A stretch of DNA of 64,000 nt from Bacteroidia bacterium (GTDB lineage: Bacteria; Bacteroidota; Bacteroidia; Bacteroidales; Prolixibacteraceae). The DNA is taken from assembly GCA_026391315.1 (NCBI GenBank), contig JAPLDT010000009.1, positions 62,001 through 126,000 of the forward strand. The letters are read 5' to 3'. Shown here in pieces: positions 25,025 through 33,873 of this stretch (position 1 is its first letter; each line of letters opens with the position of its first letter). A model generated the notes under the pieces. It had not been told where the DNA came from, searched no databases, and saw only the letters and a list, made by a program, of their open reading frames with translations. The translations under genes were made by a program, and so were the position numbers.

Positions 25025-25274
25025 CTGTTTAAAAATATTACACAGAGAATAATTGTCTATTAATCAAAAATATAGGGTTTATAGAAATTTCTGCAATTAG
25101 TTGTTTTCATGAGAGAAACCCCGGAGTTACACAGAGTTGGAAAATCGCAAGCGATTTTCCAACTCTGTGTAACTCGTTGTTTCCTCAGGCGTATTTTAAC
25201 TAAAGCGAGAATTTCAAAGCCATTTTTAGTTTAATTATGGAGTAATAAATTCTCTGTGTAAGAAATTTAAACAG
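25025..25274. repeat. Nested palindromic element (ACACAGAG family)
   Basis: A 250-bp element that is almost one large inverted repeat. Outer arms: CTGTTTAAAAATATTACACA at 25025 and its partner ending TTTAAACAG at 25274. Inner hairpin: arms at 25124-25148 and 25151-25175 are 25 bp, perfect, with a 2-nt AA loop, and contain TTACACAGAGTTGG. The same ACACAGAG units recur at 48148..48331 and near 53743-53783. There is no coding potential. It fills the gap between the TatD-family and acyltransferase genes, which are convergent. Confidence 0.8.
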
Positions 25275-25277
25275 CTT

Positions 25278-26372
25278 CTAAAGCTTGATAAAAATCTTTT
25301 TTCGGTAAAGAATGAGCGCCGGAATAAAATTGATCATGACAAATAGCAAAGCATAGATCATGCTCCAAAACTGTGGAGAAGGCCCAAATCCGGAAAAGAA
25401 GGTCACAAAGTGTTCGTTTAATGAGGCTCCTCCGATCTTAAAGACATAAAAGAAAAGCGCCCAGATATCAGCAAGAAAATAGACAGTTATGGCATTGGCG
25501 CCAAATATCAAGCCGCCTTGAGTAAACCTGGTAATTCCAAGTATATCAATCAGATAAAATAAAGATCCGAGAAAAAGTGCCGCAACGCCTGAAGTAATCA
25601 GCACAAATGAGCTGCTCCAAATATTTTCGTTACACGGGAAATGAAGGTTCCAGAGATATCCCAGAATAACTGAGACAAAACCACCAATCATCAGGTAAAT
25701 TACTTTATCCTTCTTTTCCCGTTTTCCGAGCAGCAGACGTCCCACTACCATACCTGATATTCCTGAAACGAAGGATGGAAATGTACTGAGAATTCCCTCC
25801 GGATCCCAGGTTTTTTGCCACATGGTACCAGGAAGAAATTTTGTGTCAATCCAGGCAGCCAGGTTAATTCCGGGCTCCAGCATCGGCTTGTCGTAACCCG
25901 GTGTTGGAATAAAAAGCATTGCCAACCAGTAGGCAACCAAAATGGAAAAACCAATCCATGCCTGCTTTTTCCAGTCGGTATTCAGAAATAGAATGGCACA
26001 AAAGAGAAATACAAGCGCTATCCGCGGTAGTGTACCCGTATATCTCAGATCGGCAAAATTGAAATCAGGCAACAGGTTGAGAATGATTCCTACCAGATAA
26101 ATTTTTACCGACCTAACAACAATTTTCTTGTACATATCTGCCCTTGAAGCGCCCATTTCGAGCCTTTTGGTGTAGGCGAATGCAATGGAGACGCCAACTA
26201 CAAAAAGGAAGATTGGTGCAATCAGATCGGTTGGTGAGAGTCCATTCCATTTGGAATGGTTTAATGGCGCATACGAAAAAAGCTCACTGCCGGGATAGTT
26301 GACCACTATCATGGCAGCGATTGTCAACCCCCGCATGACATCCAGGGAGATCAATCGTTTTGTTTCAGTCAT
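25278..26372 (-). CDS. Integral-membrane acyltransferase-like protein (HGSNAT/DUF5009 type)
   Basis: 364 residues with about ten hydrophobic helices. It opens with RLISLDVMRGLTIAAMIVVNYPG and contains PTDLIAPIFLFVVGVSIAFA and LPRIALVFLFCAILFLNTDW. The LDVMRGL and PxDLIxPxFLFxxGxS motifs are those of the bacterial relatives of heparan-alpha-glucosaminide N-acetyltransferase, which move an acetyl group across the membrane to a terminal amino sugar. Its neighbour, transcribed divergently, is a GH20 hexosaminidase. An N-acetylhexosamine-related role is therefore reasonable but not proven. Confidence 0.85.
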   Translation of the reverse strand: MTETKRLISLDVMRGLTIAAMIVVNYPGSELFSYAPLNHSKWNGLSPTDLIAPIFLFVVGVSIAFAYTKRLEMGASRADMYKKIVVRSVKIYLVGIILNLLPDFNFADLRYTGTLPRIALVFLFCAILFLNTDWKKQAWIGFSILVAYWLAMLFIPTPGYDKPMLEPGINLAAWIDTKFLPGTMWQKTWDPEGILSTFPSFVSGISGMVVGRLLLGKREKKDKVIYLMIGGFVSVILGYLWNLHFPCNENIWSSSFVLITSGVAALFLGSLFYLIDILGITRFTQGGLIFGANAITVYFLADIWALFFYVFKIGGASLNEHFVTFFSGFGPSPQFWSMIYALLFVMINFIPALILYRKKIFIKL

Positions 26373-26539
26373 AGTTGTAGTTTTTAAAACGGATTCGTTA
26401 ATTTTAAAAGGTAAATTGGATTTGAATTGAGGATAAAGTTAATCATCCAGTCCAGTTTTTTATCACATCAGCTGAAAATTGACCAGTTCAATTCCTGGTG
26501 ATCTAAGATATTATACTACAACTACTTAGCAATACTAAA

Positions 26540-29140
26540 ATGACGAAATTATTCTATTCGGCACTGTTCTTTGTTACTTCTTATCTCTTCCTTAGTTGCT
26601 CAGAAAAGCAAACCACCTCTCTTCCATTATCCTCTGAACTGCAGATCAAATGGGAAGTTGTTACCAACATGTACCAGGGTAAAGTTCAGGCGCTGGCTGC
26701 TTTTACCATTTACAACCACAGCAAGATGACATTGGAAAACAGAGGCTGGGCCATGTTCTTTTCCCAAATGCCACCTACTCCCATTATTGAAGATTCGGTT
26801 CGGTCAGCAAAAGTTGTCCACATCAATGGTGACTGGTTCAAACTGATACCCTCCAAAAATTTCCGGTTGCTTCCGGGTGACTCGATCAGGATCAACTACT
26901 GCGGCACAGGCTTCATGATAAAAAAGACAGATGCAGCCCTGGGAATGTACTTTGTATTTTATGATGCCAATGATAAGGAACTCGGTATTGTTCCGGTTGG
27001 AAAACAGATCATTGGAGATTTTACACGGCCCGAACAATTAAAGCGAACCCCGGAGGATGAATCTGTTGTTCCTACACCTGAAAGCAGATACGCTTCCAAT
27101 TTGCAACTCGGCTTACTCAACGAAAATCAGCAAAACAGTATCCTTCCATCTCCTCGTTCCTGCAAAATTGGTAAAGAGCCGGTTCTCATTGATAAAAAGT
27201 GGCAAATTTTTTATGGCAAGGGTCTTGATTCCGAAGCGGGTTACCTTACCAAAAGGTTGAAAGAGTTGACAGGTGAGGATTTTACCTGTGTTAAGGGTGC
27301 GCCAAATCACCTACCAGCATTTTCTTTGCAGTTAAACGCTGGGCAACCGGTAAAAAGCGAGTCATATCAGCTCTCCATTGATCCAAAAAATGGCATCAGG
27401 ATGGAAGGTAAGGATGCAGCCGGGGTGTTTTATGCCATCCAAAGTTTTCTGGCTTCTCTTCCTGCCAGCTCTTTTCAAGTCAAAAAAAGTCAACTTCAAA
27501 GCGCCAGTTTACAGGTAACCGATGAACCCAGGTTCCCCTACCGGGGATTGCAGTTCGACATGTCGCGCAATTTTCAAACCAAAAAGACAATTCTTAAGAT
27601 GCTGGACATCATGGCATTTTATAAGCTCAACCATTTCCTTTTCTATTTCATGGAAGATGAGGGATGGCGGGTTGAGATTCCGGGGTTGCCCGAACTGACA
27701 CAAATTGGAAGCCGCAGGTTACACGGAAATTTGAGCGATCCCAGTCTTCATCCATCCTATGGCAGCGGTCCGTTTGCTGATGCAAAGGATGGTTACGGAA
27801 GTGGCTATTTTACCTCTGACGAGTTTGTGGAAATGTTGAAATTCGCCAAAGAAAGGCACATTACCGTCATTCCCGTAATCAATTTCCCGGCACATGTCAG
27901 GTCGGCCATCAAATCGATGGAATTTAGGTACCAAAGGTTGATGAAGGAGGGAAAAGTGGCTGAAGCCAATGAATACAGGCTTATTGATCCGGAGGATACC
28001 TCCAGGTACATCTCGGCGCAGGGCTATCACGACAACGTGGTTTGTGTAGGCAGGGAATCGGTTTATCATTTTTATGATACTGCTGTGAAAGGGATCAGGC
28101 AGATGTATGAAAAAGCAGGTGTTCCTATGAAAATCTTCCACACCGGTGGAGATGAGGTGGCCGCCGGTGCATGGAATGGCTCCCCGATGGTAAAAAAATT
28201 ACTGACTGAACATCCTGAGATCAAACCTGACGATAAAAGTTTGCAGGCATACTGTTTCCTCCGAATCTCAGCTATTCTGAAAGAGAATGGCGTGAAGGAT
28301 ATCGGCGGTTGGGAAGAGGCTGCTCTGGTATCCGATGCCAACGGCAAACCAACTCCCAATTTCGAATTTGTCGGAAAAGGACTCCTGCCCTATTTGTGGA
28401 ACAACACCGAGGGTGCCGAAGATCTTGGATACAAGCTTGCGAATGCCGGATACAAGGTAGTTTTGTGCGATGTTTCCAATTTCTACCTCGATTTCCCTTA
28501 CGACAAAGATCCTGTTGAACCCGGCAATTACTGGGCAGGATTTTTGGACACCAAACAATTCTACGCCTTTGCCCCCTTCGACCTTTTTAAGACCACTACC
28601 AAAACGACCATGGGAAGAACCATCGATACGGATAAAGAGTACAGCAATAAAGTCAGGCTAAAACCCGAGACCCGAAAAAATATCCTGGGAGTTCAGGCGC
28701 AAATCTGGAGTGAAACCATCAAGGGTGAAGCGATGCTCGAATACTATTATTTACCAAGATTGATCGCCTTTTCTGAGACCGCCTGGTCGCCAGAAAGAAA
28801 ATGGGAAACCATCGAAAACAAGGATGCCAGGGAGAAGCAACTGACAAGCGATTGGAACAAATTGGCCAATATCCTTGCCATGAAAGAGTTGCCACGTTTA
28901 TCCAATCTAAATGGAGGTTACAATTATAGGGTTCCGCTTCCCGGGGCAATGATCAAAGATGGAACGCTGTATGCGAATGTGGAATTTCCTGGTCTTGAAA
29001 TCCGCTATACCACAGATGGCACGGAACCAACTCTACAAAGTCAGCTATACACCCAACCTGTCAAAGTATCCGGATCTGTTAAGCTAAAGAGTTTTGTAGC
29101 TGGCGGCAGGTCAAGCAGAAGCTGCGAAGTACAATATTAG
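26540..29140 (+). CDS. Beta-N-acetylhexosaminidase lipoprotein (GH20)
   Basis: 866 residues. A lipoprotein signal (lipobox LSCS) is followed by an N-terminal chitobiase-type beta-sandwich (LQIKWEVVTNMYQGKVQALA), the GH20b domain (SYQLSIDPKNGIRMEGKDAAGVFYAIQSF) and the GH20 TIM barrel starting FPYRGLQFDMSRNF. The catalytic Asp-Glu pair is in FHTGGDEVAAGAW (Asp538, Glu539). A C-terminal chitobiase-type domain (LEIRYTTDGTEPTL) closes the protein. It should release terminal GlcNAc or GalNAc outside the cytoplasm by substrate-assisted catalysis. Its stop lies inside a 64-bp palindrome shared with the convergent gene. Confidence 0.95.
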   Translation: MTKLFYSALFFVTSYLFLSCSEKQTTSLPLSSELQIKWEVVTNMYQGKVQALAAFTIYNHSKMTLENRGWAMFFSQMPPTPIIEDSVRSAKVVHINGDWFKLIPSKNFRLLPGDSIRINYCGTGFMIKKTDAALGMYFVFYDANDKELGIVPVGKQIIGDFTRPEQLKRTPEDESVVPTPESRYASNLQLGLLNENQQNSILPSPRSCKIGKEPVLIDKKWQIFYGKGLDSEAGYLTKRLKELTGEDFTCVKGAPNHLPAFSLQLNAGQPVKSESYQLSIDPKNGIRMEGKDAAGVFYAIQSFLASLPASSFQVKKSQLQSASLQVTDEPRFPYRGLQFDMSRNFQTKKTILKMLDIMAFYKLNHFLFYFMEDEGWRVEIPGLPELTQIGSRRLHGNLSDPSLHPSYGSGPFADAKDGYGSGYFTSDEFVEMLKFAKERHITVIPVINFPAHVRSAIKSMEFRYQRLMKEGKVAEANEYRLIDPEDTSRYISAQGYHDNVVCVGRESVYHFYDTAVKGIRQMYEKAGVPMKIFHTGGDEVAAGAWNGSPMVKKLLTEHPEIKPDDKSLQAYCFLRISAILKENGVKDIGGWEEAALVSDANGKPTPNFEFVGKGLLPYLWNNTEGAEDLGYKLANAGYKVVLCDVSNFYLDFPYDKDPVEPGNYWAGFLDTKQFYAFAPFDLFKTTTKTTMGRTIDTDKEYSNKVRLKPETRKNILGVQAQIWSETIKGEAMLEYYYLPRLIAFSETAWSPERKWETIENKDAREKQLTSDWNKLANILAMKELPRLSNLNGGYNYRVPLPGAMIKDGTLYANVEFPGLEIRYTTDGTEPTLQSQLYTQPVKVSGSVKLKSFVAGGRSSRSCEVQY

Positions 29141-29193
29141 GTTTTAAAAGAAATGCGGCCCGGGCCGCATTTCTTTTAAAACCTAATATTGTA
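29130..29193. terminator. 64-bp perfect palindrome between convergent genes
   Basis: Each half is the exact reverse complement of the other, with no loop base (centre GGCCCGGGCC). With one wobble pair it extends to about 29126-29197. It includes the last codons of both the GH20 and the DUF5916 genes and would form a very strong bidirectional terminator (arm TTTTAAAAGAAATGCGGCCC). Perfect palindromes of this length are unusual in genomes and in assemblies. Confidence 0.8.
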
Positions 29194-31326
29194 TTTCAAC
29201 TTAAACCGCAAAGCGCTTTCGTCCATCACGTATCGTTCGAGTGGTTGGGAGAGCTTTGTGGTCCAGGCCAGAATGATGACTTTGCCCGGTTTCAAAATCC
29301 ACTGAAACCTGGATTGTATCCCGATGGTATTGGAAAAGTTGTCGTATTGCAAATAGTTGTTGAATGTTACGGTTGGACTGAAGAGAATATTGGCATTCAC
29401 CGAATAGATGCGGGCGGTAAAATTACCTTCCGGCAAACTAACATCATTCTGCTTGTATTTGATCCCCACAAAAAGAGGAACTGCAACTTTGTAATTGATG
29501 CCCAGATTCAGGTCCCTGCGGGAACCATCGTAAAAATCGCCCCATACATAAGAACAGTCTCCAGCCAATTTCCGGCTTCCAGCTGTGACAAGGCTAAGTG
29601 AATGGCGGTAAAATTCGTACTGACCAACCGGAATTACATATTTGGAAAATATATTAAAATTCTTCTCGAGGTACTCGTAGTTGTTGTTGATGCTATAGGA
29701 GAACTCCTCTCCCGACTTGAATCGTATTTTCAAGGGAGAATAGTTGACTTGCCTTGTTTCGAGAATATCTGAGAAATTAACAATGTGGTTAAATCCGACA
29801 CCAGTAAAAACCTGCAAAATTCCCTTTATTTTCGGACGTGGCCCGAATAGTATATTTCCATAGGTATCCTTGATGTCTGTTCTGGGAACAAATCCCATCC
29901 CGGCTACGAAATTTTTGCCAATCTCATAATGTCCAAGTGAAAAGGAGAGAAAATCGTTCGGATAGGAGATGGTTCCACCCCAGGATAGATCATTGTCAGA
30001 TAATCCACTGGTAGTAGATTTTAATCCAAACAAAATCAGGGAAAGGTTTTTGTTGCCATGAAATTTTGAGGTTGCCAATTTCAAATCGACTCCTCCTACG
30101 TAATTCTCTGCAGCAGAAACAGCATTTCCATAAGTACCAATCACCCCAACAGATGATTCAGATCCTATGCTTCTGGAAATCCGGGCTACCGAAAAATTGG
30201 AATTTCCACTGAAATGGTCATCATTCACCTGCATGATGCCAATGTTCCAATTTTTGATCATCCCGGTTACTTTGGCGGCGAAATTAATTTGCAAAGGCAA
30301 TCCATTGCTGTCCAGCCCCATCCTTCGTGAAAAAAACGGAATAATGTTCTTTCCGTAGCTATTGACATCATCTCCCTGAATACCAAATGAAAACAGGCTC
30401 GAACCATCCAGAAAAAAATCTCTTTTCTCAGGAAAAAGAAGGTCGAAACGGGTAAGGTTGATCTGGCGATCATCCACCTCTGTCTCTGCAAAATCGGTAT
30501 TCACCGACAAGGATGCCTTTAAACCCGGAGTGATCTGGTAAAACAGATCCAAACCAGCTTTTTTTACATATTTGTTTTTGATATCCCGTTTGGTATCCAT
30601 TCCTCCACCAATGTATGGTGAAATATCGAGCCCAATGCCCTGTGTGATGTTATTCAACCCTTTGATCAACCCGGCATCAGATACCTGGAATTTATAACTG
30701 TTGACATTAGCGGTAGGCCAATAGGACATCTCCAGTTTTCGCTTGATATGCCGGATAAATTTGATACCCCAGTTTGGATTGTATTTATCAAAACCCATCG
30801 TTTTGAAAGGAATGGCCATTTCAGCTTCCCAACCATCGGCTACAATGCGTGCTTTCCCATCCCACAATCCATTCCACTCTTTGTTAAAAACCGCACCATT
30901 TTCACTGATGGTAGCATCACCGATAGAGCCTCTTGGACCGATTTGAAACCAATACCCGTTGCGGTGATCCAGATAGGTATCCAATATCACCTGAATCCGG
31001 TCGTCATTCCCCAAACTGATATCGCGCGCCATCTCCTTTGCGGTAATCTTCTTCGGATCATCAAAGCACTTAACCCCGACATAGAGAAAATTGGCATCGT
31101 AACAGACATAGAAGATGGTCTTTTCAGATACAGGCTGACCTGAGTTTGGTTCCCGTTGAACCAACTGATCAATTTTTGCGGCAGTAGTCCAGGCTTCATC
31201 GTCCAGACGTCCGTCAAGAACGGGCGCTTTGGTAACCAAAACAGCATTGAAGGAGGGCTGGGCTAAAGTGCTGACTGAAAGTATAATCAAAAACACAAAC
31301 GAAAGCAATCGGCTGAAACAGTTCAT
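29176..31326 (-). CDS. CBM9-like plus DUF5916 outer-membrane protein
   Basis: 716 residues. A signal peptide (MNCFSRLLSFVFLIILSVSTLAQ) is followed by a carbohydrate-binding family 9-like domain (APVLDGRLDDEAWTTAA ... FLYVGVKCFD ... DDRIQVILDTYLDHRNGYWF, then WEAEMAIPFKTMGF). The remaining ~480 residues are beta-strand-rich (RRDFFLDGSSLFSFGIQ and many alternating aromatic strands), as in DUF5916 proteins, which are predicted outer-membrane barrels. The C-terminus ends in an aromatic strand (LRFKLKYNIRF). The function is unknown; such proteins often accompany glycan or peptide degradation genes. It is convergent with the GH20 gene. Confidence 0.88.
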   Translation of the reverse strand: MNCFSRLLSFVFLIILSVSTLAQPSFNAVLVTKAPVLDGRLDDEAWTTAAKIDQLVQREPNSGQPVSEKTIFYVCYDANFLYVGVKCFDDPKKITAKEMARDISLGNDDRIQVILDTYLDHRNGYWFQIGPRGSIGDATISENGAVFNKEWNGLWDGKARIVADGWEAEMAIPFKTMGFDKYNPNWGIKFIRHIKRKLEMSYWPTANVNSYKFQVSDAGLIKGLNNITQGIGLDISPYIGGGMDTKRDIKNKYVKKAGLDLFYQITPGLKASLSVNTDFAETEVDDRQINLTRFDLLFPEKRDFFLDGSSLFSFGIQGDDVNSYGKNIIPFFSRRMGLDSNGLPLQINFAAKVTGMIKNWNIGIMQVNDDHFSGNSNFSVARISRSIGSESSVGVIGTYGNAVSAAENYVGGVDLKLATSKFHGNKNLSLILFGLKSTTSGLSDNDLSWGGTISYPNDFLSFSLGHYEIGKNFVAGMGFVPRTDIKDTYGNILFGPRPKIKGILQVFTGVGFNHIVNFSDILETRQVNYSPLKIRFKSGEEFSYSINNNYEYLEKNFNIFSKYVIPVGQYEFYRHSLSLVTAGSRKLAGDCSYVWGDFYDGSRRDLNLGINYKVAVPLFVGIKYKQNDVSLPEGNFTARIYSVNANILFSPTVTFNNYLQYDNFSNTIGIQSRFQWILKPGKVIILAWTTKLSQPLERYVMDESALRFKLKYNIRF

Positions 31327-31465
31327 AGAAAAATTTAAAATTAAATCTGCCGATCACCATTCAATTGTAACAAAGAAATTGATAACACAATTGGCATTGG
31401 TCAATTATTTGCCGGATTTCGAAATCAGATAAAGTTAGAAAGCGAGGCTGAAAATAACAAAAAAA

Positions 31466-31873
31466 TTACAATTCAAAGTCCTTTCTGCTGGCCTTAATCG
31501 TTGATTTTACGCGTTTGGATTCGAGCCTCTTTTCTACAGAGGCCCTGGTTGGTTTTGTTTTGTAACGCTTTTTAGGTGGCATCAAAGCCTTTTCCAACAA
31601 ATGATAAAACTTTGCGATTACTTTTTCTTTGTTTTTCAACTGAGAACGATCAGTTTGCGCAACAAGCACGAGTTCTCCCTCCTTGTTGATCTTGTTGGTG
31701 AGCTTCTCTGCAATAATGGCCTTTTCCTTCTCATCAAGCAGTGCTGAACTCCAAAGATTGAACCTCAGATCTACTTTTGAGCTAACCTTGTTGACATTCT
31801 GTCCTCCCGGGCCACTGCTTCGGGAGGCTGTAAAGACAAATTCATTCATAAAATCTCGGTCTGAAATATCCAT
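31466..31873 (-). CDS. arfB: Peptidyl-tRNA hydrolase ArfB (ribosome rescue)
   Basis: 135 residues. A single release-factor catalytic domain with SRSSGPGGQNVNKVSSKVDLRFN; the GGQ motif at 23-25 hydrolyses peptidyl-tRNA. There is no codon-recognition domain. The C-terminal tail is short and highly basic (KKRYKTKPTRASVEKRLESKRVKSTIKASRK), the element that enters the empty mRNA channel of stalled ribosomes in ArfB/YaeJ. The length is normal. It stands alone, followed by a GCAATGACG-type inverted repeat on its upstream side. Confidence 0.93.
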   Translation of the reverse strand: MDISDRDFMNEFVFTASRSSGPGGQNVNKVSSKVDLRFNLWSSALLDEKEKAIIAEKLTNKINKEGELVLVAQTDRSQLKNKEKVIAKFYHLLEKALMPPKKRYKTKPTRASVEKRLESKRVKSTIKASRKDFEL

Positions 31874-31992
31874 TTTAACATTTTGAGCACGCTAATTTAT
31901 TGTTATTTCCTCCCATTTTGGGTTAGTTGTTATTATTTTTTAATTTGTTCGTTATCCAAACAACGCCTTAGCTTGATTGTGGATAGACAACA

Positions 31993-32084
31993 GTTTGCTT
32001 CGCTTCGCTCGCAATGACGGTGCCTCTTTATAACACATGGAATATTGAAAATCGCTGCGTCATTGCGAGTGAAGCGAAGCAAAC
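31993..32084. repeat. Inverted repeat with GCAATGACG arms
   Basis: Arms of 27 bp (31993-32019 and 32058-32084) match in inverted orientation with one mismatch. They contain TTGCTTCGCTTCG and CGCAATGACG. The same words border the larger element at 41881..42214. This is a non-coding REP/BIME-type repeat in the gap between arfB and the SusD gene. Confidence 0.8.
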
Positions 32085-32112
32085 CTCTGCCTCTGCAAAA
32101 ATGTATATAAAA

Positions 32113-32150
32113 TAAAAAAAGGCTGCATTTTGGGAGCAGCCTTTTTTTAT
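32113..32150 (-). terminator. Rho-independent terminator after the susCD operon
   Basis: On the minus strand AAAAAAAGGCTGC, a 9-nt loop and GCAGCCTTTTTTT follow the SusD stop by about 15 bp. GC stem plus T run: a standard intrinsic terminator. Confidence 0.92.
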
Positions 32151-32164
32151 TTTATAACTTGTTG

Positions 32165-33847
32165 TTATTGCAACAACCACATTTTAGACCATGAATCGTC
32201 ATTTCCGGTTTGACCTGTATTGCTGGTAGGAACCAACTTAGCAACAGCAGCGGCTGCATTATCACCGTTGATATTCAACTCGGTCATATCATATTTGTAA
32301 CGAAGCGGCAAAGTATTTCTGAAGCCAGAATTACCGATAGTGATATCCGGATAACCAGTTTTCCTCCAGTCAAACCAGGTTTCCTGAGCGTTAAGGAAGC
32401 CGGCAATATACTTCTGCATCATAACCTGCTTCAAGGAACCGTCATATGCTACACCAGCCTTTGAAATGTAGGATGAATAGGAACTACTGACTCCCCAATA
32501 GCTTAATGATGCCTGGATACCATTGGTATACCATGTTTGCTGAGTACCAACACTGTAACCTCTCTGAGCAGCTTCTGCCAAAATGAAGCAAACCTCCGCA
32601 TAAGTAATCATCTTAGCAGGCAGCATAGCATTCGTTTTTTGGCCGAACATATCAGTCAGTGCAGAAACGTGCTGATTCGCGCCACCCTGTAGCGGACTTG
32701 GATTGAGGTTATAGGTAAATGGTTCAGTCTTACTGATAGCCAGCGGAATACCAACATATTTTGCTGTATCTACAAGGGTCTTCAAAGTAGTTGCTGAAGG
32801 TGTTGCAGCCACCCATGTACTCGGACTGTAAATAACATAACCCTTGGCAGCCATCTGGGCATTGGTAATGTAACGCTTATTACCAAGAGTAACATCAGGA
32901 CCCTGAGATGCATACTGGTCTGTAACAATGATCTGAACTGATACAGGCTTAAACCAGATAGGAAGACGAGGATCATTCACGGCTACCAAAACATCCCTGA
33001 AACCGGCACAAAGTTGAATCCTTGTATAGTTACCCTGAGCCACATTGGAATCCCATGCAATTGCGGAAGCCCATGAATCAGAGGAAGAGAGACCAGGATA
33101 GGCCAATTTAGCCTCATCAGCATTGGAAGAAAAAATAGGATATGTTGTTGGATTATTCATGATCTCTTCAATTCCAGCCTTTGCAATTGCAGGAAGTTTA
33201 ACAGACATCCTCATATAAAAACGGAGAAGAAGAGAATTCGCCAGTTTCTGCCATTTTGCCGGGTTTCCGTTATAGATCGGATCAGCAACCGGATTGATAT
33301 TTGTATAGCTTGAAGCAGGTTTCGAAAGTAAAGTATTTGCAGCTTTAAGATCTGCAATGATACCAGTAAAAATATCCTGTTGCGTATCAAATTTTGGTTT
33401 GGTATTTGTAGCGCCCAATCCGGCCTCACTATAGGGTGCATCACCCCATAAACTTGTAATCAAACCAAACTCGAAGCTTTTCATAATCAAAGCAACTCCA
33501 AGGTGGAAATCTGATCCTACTGCTTTGGACCTGTCGCGCATCAGATAAATGTCACGCAACGCCCCATAGTTACCTGCCCAGGAACGGGGATCTGTCCAGT
33601 TGAAGTAGGTCAATGTGCCTCCCCAGCCACTCTTCTGGATATAAGACATAATCCCGGCACAATCGCCGTTGTAATTGTCATCCTGATAAGGTTTAACTAC
33701 TTCAGGGATTACTGCTGTCATCAAAAAATTCGGATCCACAGTAACTTGGCTGATCGTGTTAGGATCTACGTTTAATTGGGTAAGATCTCTACAGGAAGCA
33801 AAGACTACCAAAATCATAACCAGAATTAAGTTATATAGTGTTTTCAT
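32165..33847 (-). CDS. SusD/RagB-like nutrient-binding lipoprotein
   Basis: About 560 residues from the ATG at 33847; the frame also opens at a TTG eight codons earlier, which is less likely. A lipoprotein signal (MKTLYNLILVMILVVFASC, lipobox FASC) anchors it at the cell surface. The sequence shows the SusD-like_2 type: DLTQLNVDPNTISQ, KSFEFGLITSLWGDAPYSEA, NPAKWQKLANSLLLRFYMRMS, MITYAEVCFILAEAAQRGY and a C-terminal RLPLRYKYDMTELN-like segment (TLPLRYKYD). It works as the lid of the SusC transporter encoded 26 bp upstream. The ligand, a glycan or peptide, cannot be read from the sequence. Confidence 0.92.
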   Translation of the reverse strand: MKTLYNLILVMILVVFASCRDLTQLNVDPNTISQVTVDPNFLMTAVIPEVVKPYQDDNYNGDCAGIMSYIQKSGWGGTLTYFNWTDPRSWAGNYGALRDIYLMRDRSKAVGSDFHLGVALIMKSFEFGLITSLWGDAPYSEAGLGATNTKPKFDTQQDIFTGIIADLKAANTLLSKPASSYTNINPVADPIYNGNPAKWQKLANSLLLRFYMRMSVKLPAIAKAGIEEIMNNPTTYPIFSSNADEAKLAYPGLSSSDSWASAIAWDSNVAQGNYTRIQLCAGFRDVLVAVNDPRLPIWFKPVSVQIIVTDQYASQGPDVTLGNKRYITNAQMAAKGYVIYSPSTWVAATPSATTLKTLVDTAKYVGIPLAISKTEPFTYNLNPSPLQGGANQHVSALTDMFGQKTNAMLPAKMITYAEVCFILAEAAQRGYSVGTQQTWYTNGIQASLSYWGVSSSYSSYISKAGVAYDGSLKQVMMQKYIAGFLNAQETWFDWRKTGYPDITIGNSGFRNTLPLRYKYDMTELNINGDNAAAAVAKLVPTSNTGQTGNDDSWSKMWLLQ

Positions 33848-33873
33848 AAATTCACTTTTTTTATATTTCAATA

